Shown: one piece after another, positions 14,001 through 26,502 of the stretch
Layout of the letters: each line of letters starts with the position of its first letter
Position numbering within the stretch: position 1 is the stretch's first letter
Assembly: GCA_012295275.1 (NCBI GenBank)
Contig: CM022665.1
Location: forward strand, 5,996,901-6,060,900
DNA length: 64,000 nt
Direction: 5' to 3'
DNA from: Chrysomallon squamiferum
Taxonomy: Eukaryota > Mollusca > Gastropoda > Neomphalida > Peltospiridae
The notes under the pieces: generated by a model
Seen by the model: the letters and a program-made list of their open reading frames with translations, nothing else
The model's database searches: none
Told to the model about the DNA's origin: nothing
Program-made: the position numbers and the translations under genes

Positions 14001-15968
14001 TAGTTTCCCATAGACAGAAAAGCATGAACCATACTCTTTGAAAAATCATGTAATTATGTTTTATTACATTATTCAAATGATGTAACCATTAAAATCTGTC
14101 ATACTGAAGCATTGTATTATTTATAAATTCATATATAATCTTATCAAAACACAGGAATAAAATACTTTTAAACATAACACTACTTTTATGTAAATTTTAT
14201 TTTCTTCATAACTATGGATTTTTCTCTGTGAAGATCAAGTTCTGTGTATGAAAAAAAAAAAATGTTTCTAATTTTTTCTTTGAAATTATTGATCCTCAAA
14301 ATATAGATCTCAATGCAAAATGATGATAAGAAAACAGAAGAAATATGTTTATTTTCCTTTTTAAGTCCTGTTGCATTTTAATATATATTTCCCAAAAAGG
14401 ACAAATATTGCTGCTGTAATGAATTATAGTTTGCCATATAATTTCTTAATGAGAGCAGCATTAATAAAAACAGTAACTTTAAAATGTCTTCTTTTTCTAT
14501 AAGGTGGATTCCATTACCTTCATATTGCTAAGCCAGCTCTTCCAACAAGCCTTGAAATACAGATGTCTCAGGCAGATTATGTAAGAATATTTTTTTGTTT
14601 CTGTTCCTTACATCTTTGTTATACCAAGTTATATTAGGTTTTAGTTTGATTTTGTGTACGTGCTTGTTTTTTCTCTTTTTTTTCTTCATTTATTTATTTA
14701 TTTAGTTACTTATTTATTATTTATTTAATTTTTTGGTTTGTTTATTTTATTTTTTTATTTTATTTTTTTATTTATTTATTTATTATTTATTTAATTTTTT
14801 GGTTTGTTTATTTTATTTTTTTATTTTATTTATTTATTGATTTACTTATTTATTTATAATTATTTTTTATTTTTTATATTTTATTTGTTTCTTTCTAATC
14901 TAAAGGATCTGTACTTACTCTGTAGTGTAAATTAACTATTATTATTTTTGTTGTTGATAAGACCACTCAACTAATGTCTCTACTGACAATATCATGTCTA
15001 ACATCATCACTGCTGAATAAATATTTATTTTAATTTTATATACCATTATAAAAATTTGTAATATATTAATGTTTTTTAAGAGTTTACTAATTCTCTTATT
15101 TTCAAATGTCAAAAGAAAAAACATGAAAATATGACAGATTACTCAAATTTTAAATATTGTTGGCTCATTTGTTTCCTGTTTATCATTATCATTATCTTAT
15201 TATTATATTATTATTACTATTGTTATTATTGTTATTATTGTAGGGTCGGGTAAGAACAACTGGAGAGCTTGGATCAGAACCCAATTATTTCCGACTACAC
15301 TTCAGTCAGTACAACACCATAGAAACAATTACTTGTTTGTCCAGAAAAGTATGTGCACAGTTATTATGTTTATAATATTTTCTGATGAGTGTATGTGTAT
15401 GTGTGTGTGTGTTTATCTGTGTCTGTGTCTGTAGCTATAACTAAAGACATATGTTTACTTTTTAGAATGTAGAATACTAATTCTGTTTAATTTAGACATT
15501 CATTTTGACAAATAATTATAATGTCTATTCCACTAATTGGTGTTTATGACTACTGGTAAGTAATGTTTTTCAACATTAATTATAGATTTCGAAAACATAA
15601 TTTTTTTAATTTAACATCTAAAGACAGAACTGTTAATTACTGTTCAGGTTTCTTTTTTTCTTTTTTTTTAAATCTTAATGTCAAGATTCAATTAATATTT
15701 CCAACATTTTATGGTCTGTAAAAAAAAAAATTAAATTAATTTACACATATTATGAAAGAATTTGACAAAAACACAAACACATGCAGTTGACGAATAGATA
15801 ATTATAACTGTCATGACACTGGTTTTTATATTTGATCTTTCTGAGAAATAAAAACATGATCCTCTTAGAAGTTTGTTTCAGTGACAGGTGTACATTGCTT
15901 ATTGTTAGGTTATTTGTGCTGATCTGTTTTTAATTAAATACAATTTTAAGAAAGTTAAAATATTATTA

Positions 15969-16004
<36 letters not shown>

Positions 16005-19000
16005 TTATTTTATTTTTATTTTTATTTTTATTTTTATTTTTATTTTTTTTAAATGGATATTAAATAATTGTAATTCCTTGATCTTTGGACAGATTTTATC
16101 TTGAAACTAATTTATTATAAAATAGAAAGCAGTGTATTCATTATATGATATACATGAATTTTTATATATATAAAAACAGATAACTAAGTAAAATATATTA
16201 TTATAATTGTTCTGACCTACAATTTCTAGTGGGTGTTTAATCATTATGAGAAATGTAAAGACATTCATCTTTAGCTGTTTGTTCCACATTAATAATTAAC
16301 TCATTGTTTGATCAGACATCTTGTGCTCTCCTATTAATATTGATTAACTAGAGATCTCTGTAAGTAGTTTATAAATACAATAATTGACATCTTTGTTTAA
16401 TATTTTTAATTTTCTTCAACACTTCTGTTCATTTAGTTCCTGGATCTGAAAAAGAAAAAATGTTTCATGAGTTATAAAATCCTGTTAGATTAGGTTCAGT
16501 AATTTGTCTTGTGTTTTTCTCTATAATTCCAAAAATCTCTGGAATGGAAAAGAAAATATATTGTTGTATGTGACTATTATTCACATAAAAAGAAAAGCCT
16601 CTTTGCAATGAAAATAAGTAGAAGTATTTATTTATTTATTTATTTCTTATGAAGATAAATTTATTAAGTTAATTATAAAGGTTTAATTTGCTATAGTGAA
16701 TCATTATTTGTATTATTTCTCAGTTTTACAGTATTCTGATACAAAGAGTATATGTTCAAGAAAAATAAACCTAATTTCAGTTTTTTTATTTTTATTTCTT
16801 TTTTCTTTTTTTAAACTTGAATTTGATAAAAGCTAATCATGAATATCCCTTGTTGATGAAAATGTACTTTGGAGTTTTGTTTCTTTGTTCTCTCTGCTTC
16901 TCTTTTAATGTATCCTTATTAATGAGTGCTTCTAATGTAAGTTCATGATTACAGCTTGAAAATTTGCATTACAAAGCTCCTTTTGATTGTATTTCACTTG
17001 TTTGTCTCTAATGCATTTGATCATTAACATATTTTTTGTGCATTTTTGGGGTACTTTTTTCCTTTTATTTCATTTAATTGTTACAAGATTCACTGATTTT
17101 CATTTCTTATTGTATTAATAATAGAGGTTGTTGATAATTTGTCATATGTTTATTTTGCAATATGTTTATATTGAAAAACATTTACATATTTAGACAGCAA
17201 TGATGATTTTTGTTTTCCATATTAATAATTCACATATCAGTAGTGATATCAATTAATAAATCACTAAAATTGGGGGAGGGGAATAAAAAAAAAAAAAAAA
17301 ACCCATTATAAAAAGCTTTGTTTTAATATTACTAGCAAACTATTGAAAACAATACCATATCTGTCTCTTTATCAGGGTTCTTTGCATTTATATGTAAGAA
17401 TGCAGCATCCATTTTGTTTTCTGTTTGTGATAATATTATCTCATTTTATCACTAACTGTGATTGGTCTACAGGGGGGAAAAAAGTTTTAATATATTCCTA
17501 TCACAACTACGCTTAACATTTAATTGGTTATGAATGTTTTTGCCTTTGTTTTTTTACTGTGACAGTTCTGAAATTAGACCATTATCATGTTGCTTGTTGA
17601 TTTTTATTCTTCTATAATTATTTATATATTTATTTATTTATATTTTTAATTTTGTTTTTAATTTTTTTTAATTTTGTATTTATTTTTATTTTTAAAAAAT
17701 TTTAATTTCTTCTTCTTGTTGTTTAAATAAATGTAGTTTTGATTGCATATTTTTAATGCATTGTTATATAATATATTAAATATTTTTCTTATTGTTGACA
17801 TAGAGCAGGAATAAGAATTTTTTATGTGGTTTTTTTTTTTTTTCCAGCCAATCCCATCATCAAATATAATTTGTTTGTATGGTGTCCATGAACGATACTT
17901 GAACAATCTGTTACAGAGATTTGATGAAGGTCTCATTACTGACTTCTACACGTATGTGCACTGTTTTTCTTTTAAACTGGTTTTATTAATCTTCAGTTCA
18001 TATTATTTTTACTTTAAAAATATTTTTATTTACCATTATGTTTCTTTTGTTTTCCTTTTAAACTACTTTTTTTTTTCCTTACTCTCCGTTTTGTCTTTCT
18101 GATGACAGATATATAAAATTTATAGGTACAGTTGATTCAAATAATAGACTGTTTTTTGTATTACTCATTACATTTTACCTTTAATATAACTGATATTATT
18201 TATTTATTTATTTATCATTGTTATTGCTTTTGATTCTGTTCATTTTTCTGTGCTGAAAATTTAAAACAATATTGTTGTATAACTTTTCAGTTTAATAAAC
18301 TAAATTCCAAAGCAATATTTCACACTGAGATTATGAAAGAGGAAAATGTGTACATAATTTTATTTATAATAATTACTTAATAATTTTTCATTTCAGATTT
18401 TTCCAGGAAACATGGTGTTTGGCAATCTACCATGATCGCTTCCCAGATTTTAGAGATGAGATTCGTGAACTACTTATTACCAGTCCTGTAAGTTTCAAAA
18501 ATTTGTTTATTAATCTTTAATAAAATTTTCAGGCGAAGAATTTTCAAAAATGCAAACATTAAATAGGTTTAAATACTTCTAGAGTATAATGATTTTTTTT
18601 TGTCCTGCTCTAACTGCTTTTCTATCTATAAAAATTAAGTTTAAATTTAATATTTTACATAAGCTGTGTAATGATTTAAGATTTTACAAGAGTTGAGTAT
18701 TAATTTAAGGTTTTATAATGTAAGATAATTTTCTTTTAATTCACAGGAGGCTAATATTGAAGCACTGGAAGAGAAAGTCCGTCAAGTTGTGGATGATGAA
18801 ATTACGGTCAGTAAAACAAAACATTTAAATTTTCGATTTTTAAAAATTTGGAATAAATATTTAACAATACCTGAAAACATTTTATTAATAACAGTTATTA
18901 GGAATCAGAAACATAATATTTGTATAATTATGAAACAAAAAAAAAGAAACTCATTGACATCATTCAAAGGATTTTTAATTTGTTGCAAAGCACTGTCCCA

Positions 19001-19396
19001 CTGGCAGGGAAATACATACCATGTTATTTGATAAAACAGGCCTGGGAAATAACTCAATTGGTGCTCAAATAAGATGATCTGTGGCCTAAACAATGAGTTA
19101 CACACAGTCTGTGTCTAATTGACAACAGATATCTATTTTTAGCATTTTAAATATGTTGTTTGGTTTCCCAAGCTAAACAACATACTCAGAGTACAAACCA
19201 GTTTTGTTAAGTAATTGGAATTACTTTTATTCAGTTTTTATTTTAATAATTAGGTTCATGCAAGTTGAAAATCATGATATATTTAAATACAGTGAGGGTA
19301 TTCCTCATTATTTGAAAATCAACATCTTGTAAATTTCTGTCTTTCACAGTAGTGCCATAATTTCTGATAGTGCTGATATTTAATCATTCATTTATT

Positions 19397-19432
<36 letters not shown>

Positions 19433-20822
19433 GCTTTTATTAATAAAGGTAGAAATAAAAATAAAATATTTTTGTTACAGGCTTATACTTCTGCTTGGGC
19501 TGTCGACTGTCAAGTTGTAATTGTCATGATTTTAAAATTTTATTTATTTTTAATTACACTTTCTGTTATTATAATTTATTAAGTATTATATTTATTATGT
19601 TTTCATGTTTCATTTCTTTGTTATTTGTTTATTTATTTTATGTTTGTTTTATTTTGGTTTTTTGTTTGTTTGTTTTTAATTTTTTATTTTTAAAAATTAT
19701 ATTGTTCCTTATTAAGTTTTGTTCATATTGACAGTATTTAATTTGTTAATTTGTTACTTCAAAATTACTTGTGAAAATGTTCTAGGTTTGTGAGACAAAA
19801 TAAGGATCTTGATCCCACAAAATAAATATCTTGATCTTAATAAATAAATAACATTGTTCCTTTGTAATATAATTATCACTTTTGAAATATATGTACTAAA
19901 ATGTTCAATATTTCATCTATTATTTTGTGTGTGTGTGAGAGAGAATGTGAGTGTGTATGAGTGTGAATGTTTTTGTATGTATATAAAAAATACTAGTTAC
20001 AGTATTTTCTCACTATTTAAACAGTCTTACTGGAAATTGATACTCAAGTATGTACTTCACACATGTAAAGTCTTAAATAATGCAAGAATATACATTTAAA
20101 AAAAAAGAATAACCCAGGATTTTTTTAAGTAAAGAAAAACAAAAAAAGACTCTTAAATCAGTGTATTCATTATAGAAGAATCTTGAAAGAAAATATTAAA
20201 TGATAGGAAATGGTTGTACAGACACAGAAGTGTTTATTTTAATTTTCTTATTTCTTTAGAAGATTATGTTGCATTATCAGTTAATAGGTTTATAATAACA
20301 TAAATTTTAAGTGTCAGATTAAACAACAAAAAAAAGAGAAAAAAAGATGAGAATACCTGTTATAAACCTACACTTGAGAGTTAATCTTATTTTTACTGTT
20401 CTTATTCTTCTTCTTATTATTATTATCCCTTTATTTATTTATTTATTGTATAAAATCAATTCACACATTGCCAAAATTTTAAATAAACTATCAGTGTTTC
20501 ATTACATATCTATCAATATCCATGCTTACAATAAAATTTATTGCTAATGAATTCTACGAAAACCAATAAAGAAGAAGTAAGAAACTAAAAATAATCAAAT
20601 TAGCATAACTGACTTAAGATGCATTAATGTTTTCCATACTGATATTTTAAACGTATTAATTTGTGTTGGATGTTGTTACAGATGGCACCTGCACAGAGGA
20701 AGGAGTTGTTTGATGCATACACAACATCTGGTGTCAAACGTGCTGTGGAAACTCGCCTCCTCAGCTTCATCAGCTACAACTACTACCACCTGCCGATGTA
20801 TGCCAAGCCAGGAATGGTGTGA
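1..20822 (+). CDS. CFAP61: Cilia- and flagella-associated protein 61 (CFAP61), C-terminal part, 18 exons, 5' truncated by the window edge
   Basis: CFAP61 is a protein of the motile-cilium axoneme (calmodulin- and radial-spoke-associated complex). Coding exons: 1-82, 537-605, 816-995, 1119-1195, 1532-1630, 1817-1903, 2163-2413, 2859-2974, 3493-3672, 4206-4254, 4664-4833, 11136-11259, 14504-14580, 15244-15348, 17848-17951, 18397-18487, 18747-18806, 20682-20822. All have AG/GT borders and compatible phases and give 686 codons without a stop; the vertebrate protein is about 1,200 residues, so roughly the C-terminal half is present. The exon at 1119 encodes a strand followed by GASDVG, the dinucleotide-binding loop of the Rossmann-like domain, and the exon at 2163 has the matching LILCTG segment. 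HYALNPIF in the first exon and RARRQIQYPL in the third are family landmarks as I remember them. The protein ends AKPGMV-stop. The largest intron (4834-11135) holds an antisense GPCR gene. Identity is from recalled family sequence, not an alignment. Confidence 0.93.
2673..2723. repeat. Perfect 16-bp stem hairpin in a CFAP61 intron
   Basis: Positions 2673-2688 and 2708-2723 are exact reverse complements (arm AATGTGTAGTGTTTGT) around a 19-base loop, in the intron between the exons ending at 2413 and starting at 2859. The stem is too short for a standard pre-microRNA unless pairing extends with bulges. It could also be the remnant of a small inverted-repeat element. Confidence 0.6.
7023..8006 (-). 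CDS. Adenosine-receptor-like class A GPCR, intronless, nested antisense in a CFAP61 intron
   Basis: A complete 327-residue seven-transmembrane receptor, the usual length of A1/A2B/A3 adenosine receptors. Family residues are in place: N23 (1.50), D51 (2.50), C76 paired with C152 of extracellular loop 2, T87 (3.36), R101 in an ERF version of the DRY motif, P175 (5.50), CWLP at 233-236, N241 (6.55), ISHANS at 264-269 matching the adenosine-receptor TM7 signature, NPFLY at 272-276, and C292 as a possible palmitoylation site. The loop-2 phenylalanine that stacks on adenine is present (F154). The acidic residue that normally follows it is threonine (T155), and position 6.52, often histidine, is N238. 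G-protein coupling at the plasma membrane is expected from the fold; adenosine as ligand is not assured. The ATG at 8006 is the first one and gives a short N-terminus typical of the family. It lies between CFAP61 exons 11 and 12 on the other strand. A possible AATAAA (complement) is at 6951-6956. Confidence 0.92.
   Translation of the reverse strand: MDAISASYIALETIIGLLSVVGNAMVLTAIYHNHALQTITNCFIASLALADLLVGIIVAPLAALSFMGLPRNFLGCVFINSLLILFTDISIFSLLAVAIERFVAIAKPFFYQKHFTVKRAVIILVITWLVVIILGLIPMYGWNLGPPKGLVCAFTSVIDMKYFVYFVFFGCVLVPLFIMFCIYMYIYIIVRQQMVKIEALEISADGRRKKKTFVKDIKAAKSLATVLGLFALCWLPINLLNTVSLFCGSKCPVPYIVILAAILISHANSFFNPFLYAYGNSQFKFAFKKMLCFYKANENSSIEDRSGMNFANSNKGRADDNSQQERF
10060..10485. repeat. 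Diverged tandem repeat with TTAGACATC core
   Basis: Four related segments begin near 10066, 10300, 10390 and 10447. Each starts with a version of GTTAGACATC and is followed by a version of ATTGAAAAGTTATGT, with T- and A-rich filler of variable length between them. The spacing is irregular, so this is an old, decayed array or several insertions of one short element. Confidence 0.5.
10981..11078. repeat. (TTTA)n microsatellite with interruptions
   Basis: About 98 bases of TTTA units ending some 60 bases upstream of the CFAP61 exon at 11136. It follows an 18-base T run near 10930. Confidence 0.9.
14690..14860. repeat. TTTA-rich tract containing a 66-bp tandem duplication
   Basis: A TTTA-rich stretch in the CFAP61 intron after the exon ending at 14580. 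A segment including TTAATTTTTTGGTTTGTTTA occurs at about 14725 and again 66 bases later at about 14791, followed both times by the same T/A-rich tail. Confidence 0.8.
15960..16050. repeat. (ATT)n followed by (ATTTT)n microsatellite
   Basis: ATT units from about 15962 to 16004 pass directly into ATTTT units to about 16047, in the 2.5 kb CFAP61 intron between the exons at 15244 and 17848. No exon was found in that intron. Confidence 0.85.
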
Positions 20823-20835
20823 TCAGACAAATTTT

Positions 20836-20841
20836 AATAAA
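20836..20841 (+). promoter_or_regulatory. Polyadenylation signal of CFAP61
   Basis: AATAAA lies 13 bases after the CFAP61 stop codon. It is the first canonical signal on the strand, which would give a very short 3' UTR. A longer UTR using a later signal cannot be excluded. Confidence 0.5.
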
Positions 20842-22306
20842 AAGAAAGAAAGGAGAGATACCGTGGTATATTAAACACTGAAATTTAACATTTTGTTATA
20901 GAAATAAGACTGTGATTTTGTTTCTGTTTCTGTTTTATTATGTGTATGAGACATGTAATACAAAAATTAAATTTGTTTTACAAAGTAAGTTTTAAAAACT
21001 AAAATAATCTTTAGTATATTTAATATTAATTTTTGAATTTCATTTTATTGTATTCCAGGGATTACACTGTGTGCACATGTGTTAATTTACTGCATGTATA
21101 AAGTAATTATTTTAAGATGAAAGTTATTAATTCAGTTAATTTGTATTTAATCTGTGTATAGTTTGTGACTGTTTATGTCCTTGTTTGAACTCAGATTGAT
21201 ACCACAAAGATTTCATGAACTTAACTATAGCGTAAGTAATTTGGATATTAAGACAGACACTAACATACACATAAAATTAATCTGCTTTGATTAACTATTA
21301 AAAGTCTATTAAAAGACAGTTAACAACAGTTTCAAAATATATAAAACATAATTAATGTCACAATGGGTTTTTTCTTGGATCTAAAGTAAACCATCATTGA
21401 AAATGGTAATATTAGATTTGAATATTAACTGACCTGTATGGGTCATGTCATTAACAGCAGTATACTCTAACTTGAAAAACAATCTTAAGAAAAACCCAAT
21501 AATATGGGGTTTTCTCTGTATACATATATAAACCTTAATTACATATACTGTAAAAATATATATATAAAAATATAAAAAGATTAATTCTTACTTCTTAGCC
21601 ATTACCATCTTAATTCACCATCATAACTACTTTAGAAGAGAATAATTTTTCTTCATTTTCTTCACAAATATTTTGTGATATATTTGTCCTCTCTAGGATT
21701 TACTTTATACATAAACATGCAGCACAATGTCATTTACATTCTGTGAAATGTACAGTTATATATTTACTGCTAGAATTTTGTCTGTGATATGTTATGTCAT
21801 TTTAACATTAAAAAAAAATATTATTTAATTTTTATTGTGCACTTTTAATATATTTATCAGTATGAAAAATTTCTTATTATCATTAAATTATTAAACATTT
21901 ATTTTAAAATTTAAAAAAATGGAATAAAATAAAGTGTTTGCATTTGAATCATTTTTGCCTTTGTTTTAATATTTTGTTTCATATATATATAATCATCAGT
22001 GAAAAACAAAACCCATAAAAGGTATTTAGTTATTAAAACAGTTATAAAGTGAAGGGAAGCAACTCTTCTCAGATTAAAGTACTGCTACCTTCAAGAGTGT
22101 TTGATTTTATTTCATTATACACTGACTGTACACAGAGTAGATTTATTTATATGAAGTTTTATTGTCAAATATATTATTAATTATTATTAATGAACATTTT
22201 ATAAATCAAAGAGTAATTCAGATCTTTCACTTTTTCCCTTTTTCCAGTGCACTTGCAAGCTTATACATTTTGTTTTGTAGTCATGTGTATATCATTATTA
22301 TCATCA

Positions 22307-22307
<1 letters not shown>

Positions 22308-22364
<57 letters not shown>
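22308..22364. repeat. (ATT)19 microsatellite
   Basis: An uninterrupted run of ATT units, preceded by a short (CAT)n stretch. Confidence 0.95.
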
Positions 22365-22674
22365 GTTTAAAAAATAATAATAATAACAAAATGATTAAAG
22401 TAATTTTATTTTCTGGAAATAAATGGATTTCATCATCGAAAAACAAAAGAAACAAAAAGTATATATTTTAATTTAGTCAAACCTATGCCATTACCGTATC
22501 TGTTTGAAAAATGCTCATGTCTTTGCACTGTTACTCGTGAAGAATATGATTAAAACTAAAAATAATATATTTAATTAAAAATTACATGCAGACTAACAGT
22601 CTTAAGTCAGTGTGTGCAGATTACATCTCAGTGTATTCTAAACTGAAAGACAGTTACACCCTCTCAATGTCATC

Positions 22675-23447
22675 TTGTAATATTCATGCTAACACTGATA
22701 GAAAATGACCATAATTCATAGACCCAAAGCCCAGAAAATGTAAAGTTTGAGTCACACACAAACCTAATTACAGAATATATGCACTAACTAATTCTGTAGC
22801 ATAAAAGGGATAACTATTCATTAAAGTAACCAAACCTGAGATCAATATTTTACGAGTTAAATAAATAGTTAATTATAACTGACTATTTTTCTTTGGGTTT
22901 TATCTTTCAAGTAGCTAGCCTCCTACATGTGTATGCATGTTTGCATTTATGTAGTATATATGTAAAAGAATATGCATATGCATATTGGTATGTATGTTAT
23001 TATTGTTATTATTTACAATGGAATAAAAGAATAAAAATTAAAATTAAAAAGAATAAAAATTTAGGATAGATCCTAAAATGCAGTATAAAATAATATCTAT
23101 AAATAAATAAATAAATAAATAAATAAACAATGCTTCATATCTTTTATTAATTTAAATAAAAATGTACACGTATCCGACTACAGTATATTATTATGTTTTA
23201 TGTGAATTGATAATATGCTGTTGACTATAAATTTCACGAGATAAAACGGAAACTAACGATAATCAACGATATTTCTGTATTTATCTCATCGTTTGTTTTC
23301 GTTCTATCTCGGTTTTGCACTAAAGATAAAATGGATGTCGTTTAGAGGATGGAAACCAACAACTACGGATAAGCCGAAGCTGAACAGCAGCAATATTTTG
23401 GTCTGAAAATAGAGAAAACTTGTGTAAGACAAACGTTTCAGTAATTT

Positions 23448-23484
<37 letters not shown>

Positions 23485-23692
23485 ATTTCACTAACAACTT
23501 TAAAATTTAGAAAGTAATGTGCTAAATAATTTGTAAGGTTGTACAGTCTACATTTTTACAGGTGCTTTCAGTACATGTGTTTATGGAGTGAGAACTACAG
23601 TGAAAGACGAGAGCGTATCAAATAGTGAATAACATAATGAGAGACAAATAATAAGGATACAGAATATATTATAGGTGTGCATATATTCGAGT
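22675..23692. repeat. Left arm of a large diverged inverted duplication
   Basis: This segment is the reverse complement of about 25857-26825. Matching blocks in order: 22685-22710 with 26780-26810; the ATCAATATTTTACGAGTTAA block at 22840 with its complement at 26655-26675; the block around 22912 (ATCTTTCAAGTAGCTAGCC) with 26595-26620; AAATTTAGGAT at 23058 with 26415; GAGATAAAACGGAAACTA at 23238 with 26195; GTGTAAGACAAACGTTTCAG at 23422 with 26160; and AGGTGTGCATATATTC at 23675 with 25857. Microsatellites inside the arms differ in length. The left arm also has about 150 bp (23256-23405) missing on the right. Confidence 0.85.
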
Positions 23693-23696
23693 GTCT

Positions 23697-23800
23697 GTGA
23701 ATGCGTGTGTACATGTGTGTGTGTGTTATGTGTGTACATGTGTGTGTGTGTTATGTGTGTACATGTGTGTGTACATGTGTGTGTGTGTGTGTACGTGTGC
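23697..23800. repeat. GTGTGTACATGTGTGT minisatellite
   Basis: Repeats of (GT)n with TACATG interruptions at roughly 30-base and shorter spacing, at the inner end of the left arm. Confidence 0.8.
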
Positions 23801-23921
23801 GGGACATGATGCAAAACGAAAAGTAGGTAAATCATGTTTCACTTCTCGCATTCACATGCTAAGCAGTGTGTGCGCATAGACAGAATCATACTTTGGAAGA
23901 CATTTTCTTGCCGTCTCAAGA

Positions 23922-23922
<1 letters not shown>

Positions 23923-23977
<55 letters not shown>
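23923..23977. repeat. (GT)27 microsatellite
   Basis: An uninterrupted GT run of about 55 bases. Confidence 0.95.
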
Positions 23978-23979
<2 letters not shown>

Positions 23980-24044
23980 GAAGACCTAAGTACATATGCA
24001 CGTACATAACTACCTACCTATGTACATACACACCTGTCTATCTT

Positions 24045-24185
24045 CCTACCTATTACACACATATACACATATACGTACGTACATATGTACATTTTCTTAC
24101 ATGCATGCTCAGAATTAAATTGATAAATTGAAAATGGTCAGTTATAATTAATTATTTATTTAATCAGTTTGCAAACATCGATCTT
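24045..24185. repeat. Third, partial copy of the inverted-duplication sequence
   Basis: ACATGCATGC followed by AAATGGTCAGTTATAATTAA and an ATCGATCTT end matches, in the same orientation, the right-arm block at about 26575-26690. It sits in the spacer between the two arms. Three copies of one block suggest a dispersed repeat rather than a single inversion event. Confidence 0.65.
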
Positions 24186-25134
24186 AAGATTAGCTGCCTC
24201 AACGGGAAAAATCATCTTTGTTAAACTGACCACAATAATGATAGAAACTGTGTTTTTAATTTCTGTTCATTATTGTTGTTGTTGTTATTGTTAATATTAT
24301 TACTATTATTGTAGTTGTTGGTAGTGGTGGTGGTGGTGGGGGTTTGTTGTTCTTGTTATTGGTGGTCGTCGTGGTATTGTGAATGTGATTACTACTGTAG
24401 TAACAATAGTAGCAGTAGAGAAGTAATAGCAGTACTTCCAAACAAAAATGCTGCATCTTGATAAATGTTTTCATTGGCATAAGTTACTGAGAATAATGGT
24501 GACATGGTGGCAGATGAAGAATACAGTTTTATTGGATTTACGTCGAACACGGGATGATATGGAACGTGTCTATACCCTGTTTATACCAAAGGTTCAAAAA
24601 TGAAACCTTCTTAGCCTCTTTGTAATTATTTTCAAACAGTGTCGATTCTTATAACCTGTTAAATTATTCCATTAACCCTCTTCATTCATTGATTCCATCA
24701 TAATAATATTGCACTATCTTTATTCATTTAATGTTGGCAATACACCAAATTGTAACTCAGTTGTATCGTTTATGAATAATTTAAATAAAAGTGTACCGCA
24801 GAACAGAGCCCCTGTGATTTAACTGTGAGTGCACGTCTTGAAAACTGCCCGAACGTACACGTCATTATTTGTTAATCAGAAGTCACGCATCAGTTCGAAC
24901 GAGATTTCCTGAAATCTTTCATCCGCTCAAGTCTTTTTTTTTTTTCCTTCTGTAAATACAAGTGATCTTTACACCAGGTGTTTTTATGTTTTTACTGTAA
25001 ATAACAGACAGAGAAATTTTTTTTAAATAAGATAAAACCAAAAAGAACAACAATAACAACCGTAATTACATGGTTTTATGTCAGTTTACAATACATTGTT
25101 TTTGTGACTTATTTATAATAAATAGAATTATTTT

Positions 25135-25135
25135 A

Positions 25136-25190
<55 letters not shown>

Positions 25191-25196
25191 TTATTC
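25135..25196. repeat. (ATT)n microsatellite
   Basis: About 60 bases of ATT units with one T interruption. Confidence 0.95.
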
Positions 25197-25577
25197 CACT
25201 CAGACATTAAAGATATCGTCATGCTATGATATTTTTAAGATCAGTACACTACTTATTTGGAACTGTAAATCTTTTACCAGTGTCCATTCATTAATATCAC
25301 AAACGTGTAGCCTTAGGCTGTAGAGGCGCCGTGCATCATCGCTATTGATTGTTACACGTACAGCCAGATTAAATTAGCTTCGAGTGTTTTACCGGAAAAC
25401 AGCGGTGTCGTAGTTGTCATTCATTTATTCATGAGTATCGAGCGATGTTATCAGTAATGATGGAAAAAGTAAGATTTGCTCAGCACAGACAACGTATTTG
25501 TTCTATCGACAGATCACGGAGGGACAATGCAATACATTTCTGGCAACAGAGTTAGGGTCTATATTGTATGATTTCCG

Positions 25578-25610
<33 letters not shown>
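25578..25610. repeat. Poly-A tract of 33 bases
   Basis: An uninterrupted A run between short unique sequences. No retroposon body or target duplication could be recognised next to it. Confidence 0.9.
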
Positions 25611-25613
<3 letters not shown>

Positions 25614-25856
25614 TGCTATTATTGTGATGAACATAATTTATAAGATGAAAGTTATTTTTACCATAAAGGAAAATCAAATCATTCGTCAATGTGGTAGGAT
25701 CGTGATCGGGTGTATTTAAAAAAAAAAAAAAATTTTTTTTTTTTTATAATTGTTACTAAATAAACCAGGTGAAAAAACAAGGATCACAAACTGTTGATGA
25801 AATAGGATAATATTTAATAGACCGATTTCAAGTGTCAGTTATTAGACTTGTGTGTG

Positions 25857-26101
25857 AATATATGCACACCTGTATTATTTTTCTCTCATGTTATTCGCCG
25901 ATACGCTCTCGTCTTTCACTGTAGTTCTCACTTGTACTGAAAGCACCTGTAAAAGTACAAATGTAGACTGTATGACCTTACAAATTATTTAGCGCATTAC
26001 TTTCTAAATTATAAAGTTGTTACCGGACGTGTGCTCGAAGGATCAAAAATTATTTTAAAACTGTTTGAGAAAAATGTGTTTTTTTCAACATACTCTTTGA
26101 A

Positions 26102-26143
<42 letters not shown>

Positions 26144-26438
26144 ATTATATAAAATTACTGAAACGTTTGTCTTACACAAATTTTCTTTCTTTAGTTTCCG
26201 TTTTATCTCTTGTGAAATTTACAGTATATACATATTATCAATTCTGATTAAACATTATAATATATTATAATCGGAAACTTGTAAATTTTATTTTAAATAA
26301 ATAAAAGCTATCAAATATTACTTTTTTTTCTTTTTCTTCTTTTTTTTTAACATTTATTTATTTACACTTTTGTTGTTATTTTGTTTTTTGTAATTTTACT
26401 GCTTTTCATGTATCCTAAATTTGCACTGTTTTTCATTA

Positions 26439-26502
<64 letters not shown>

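Noticed and set aside
15349-17847. Additional CFAP61 exon in the 2.5 kb intron
   Set aside because: The flanking exons join in phase 0 without loss of family sequence, and no open segment with AG/GT borders was found between them.
22247-22471. Long open frames made of poly-Leu, poly-Asn or poly-Ile across (ATT)n tracts here and at 25-26, 45-46 and 53 kb
   Set aside because: They are microsatellite translations with no non-repetitive coding sequence on either side.
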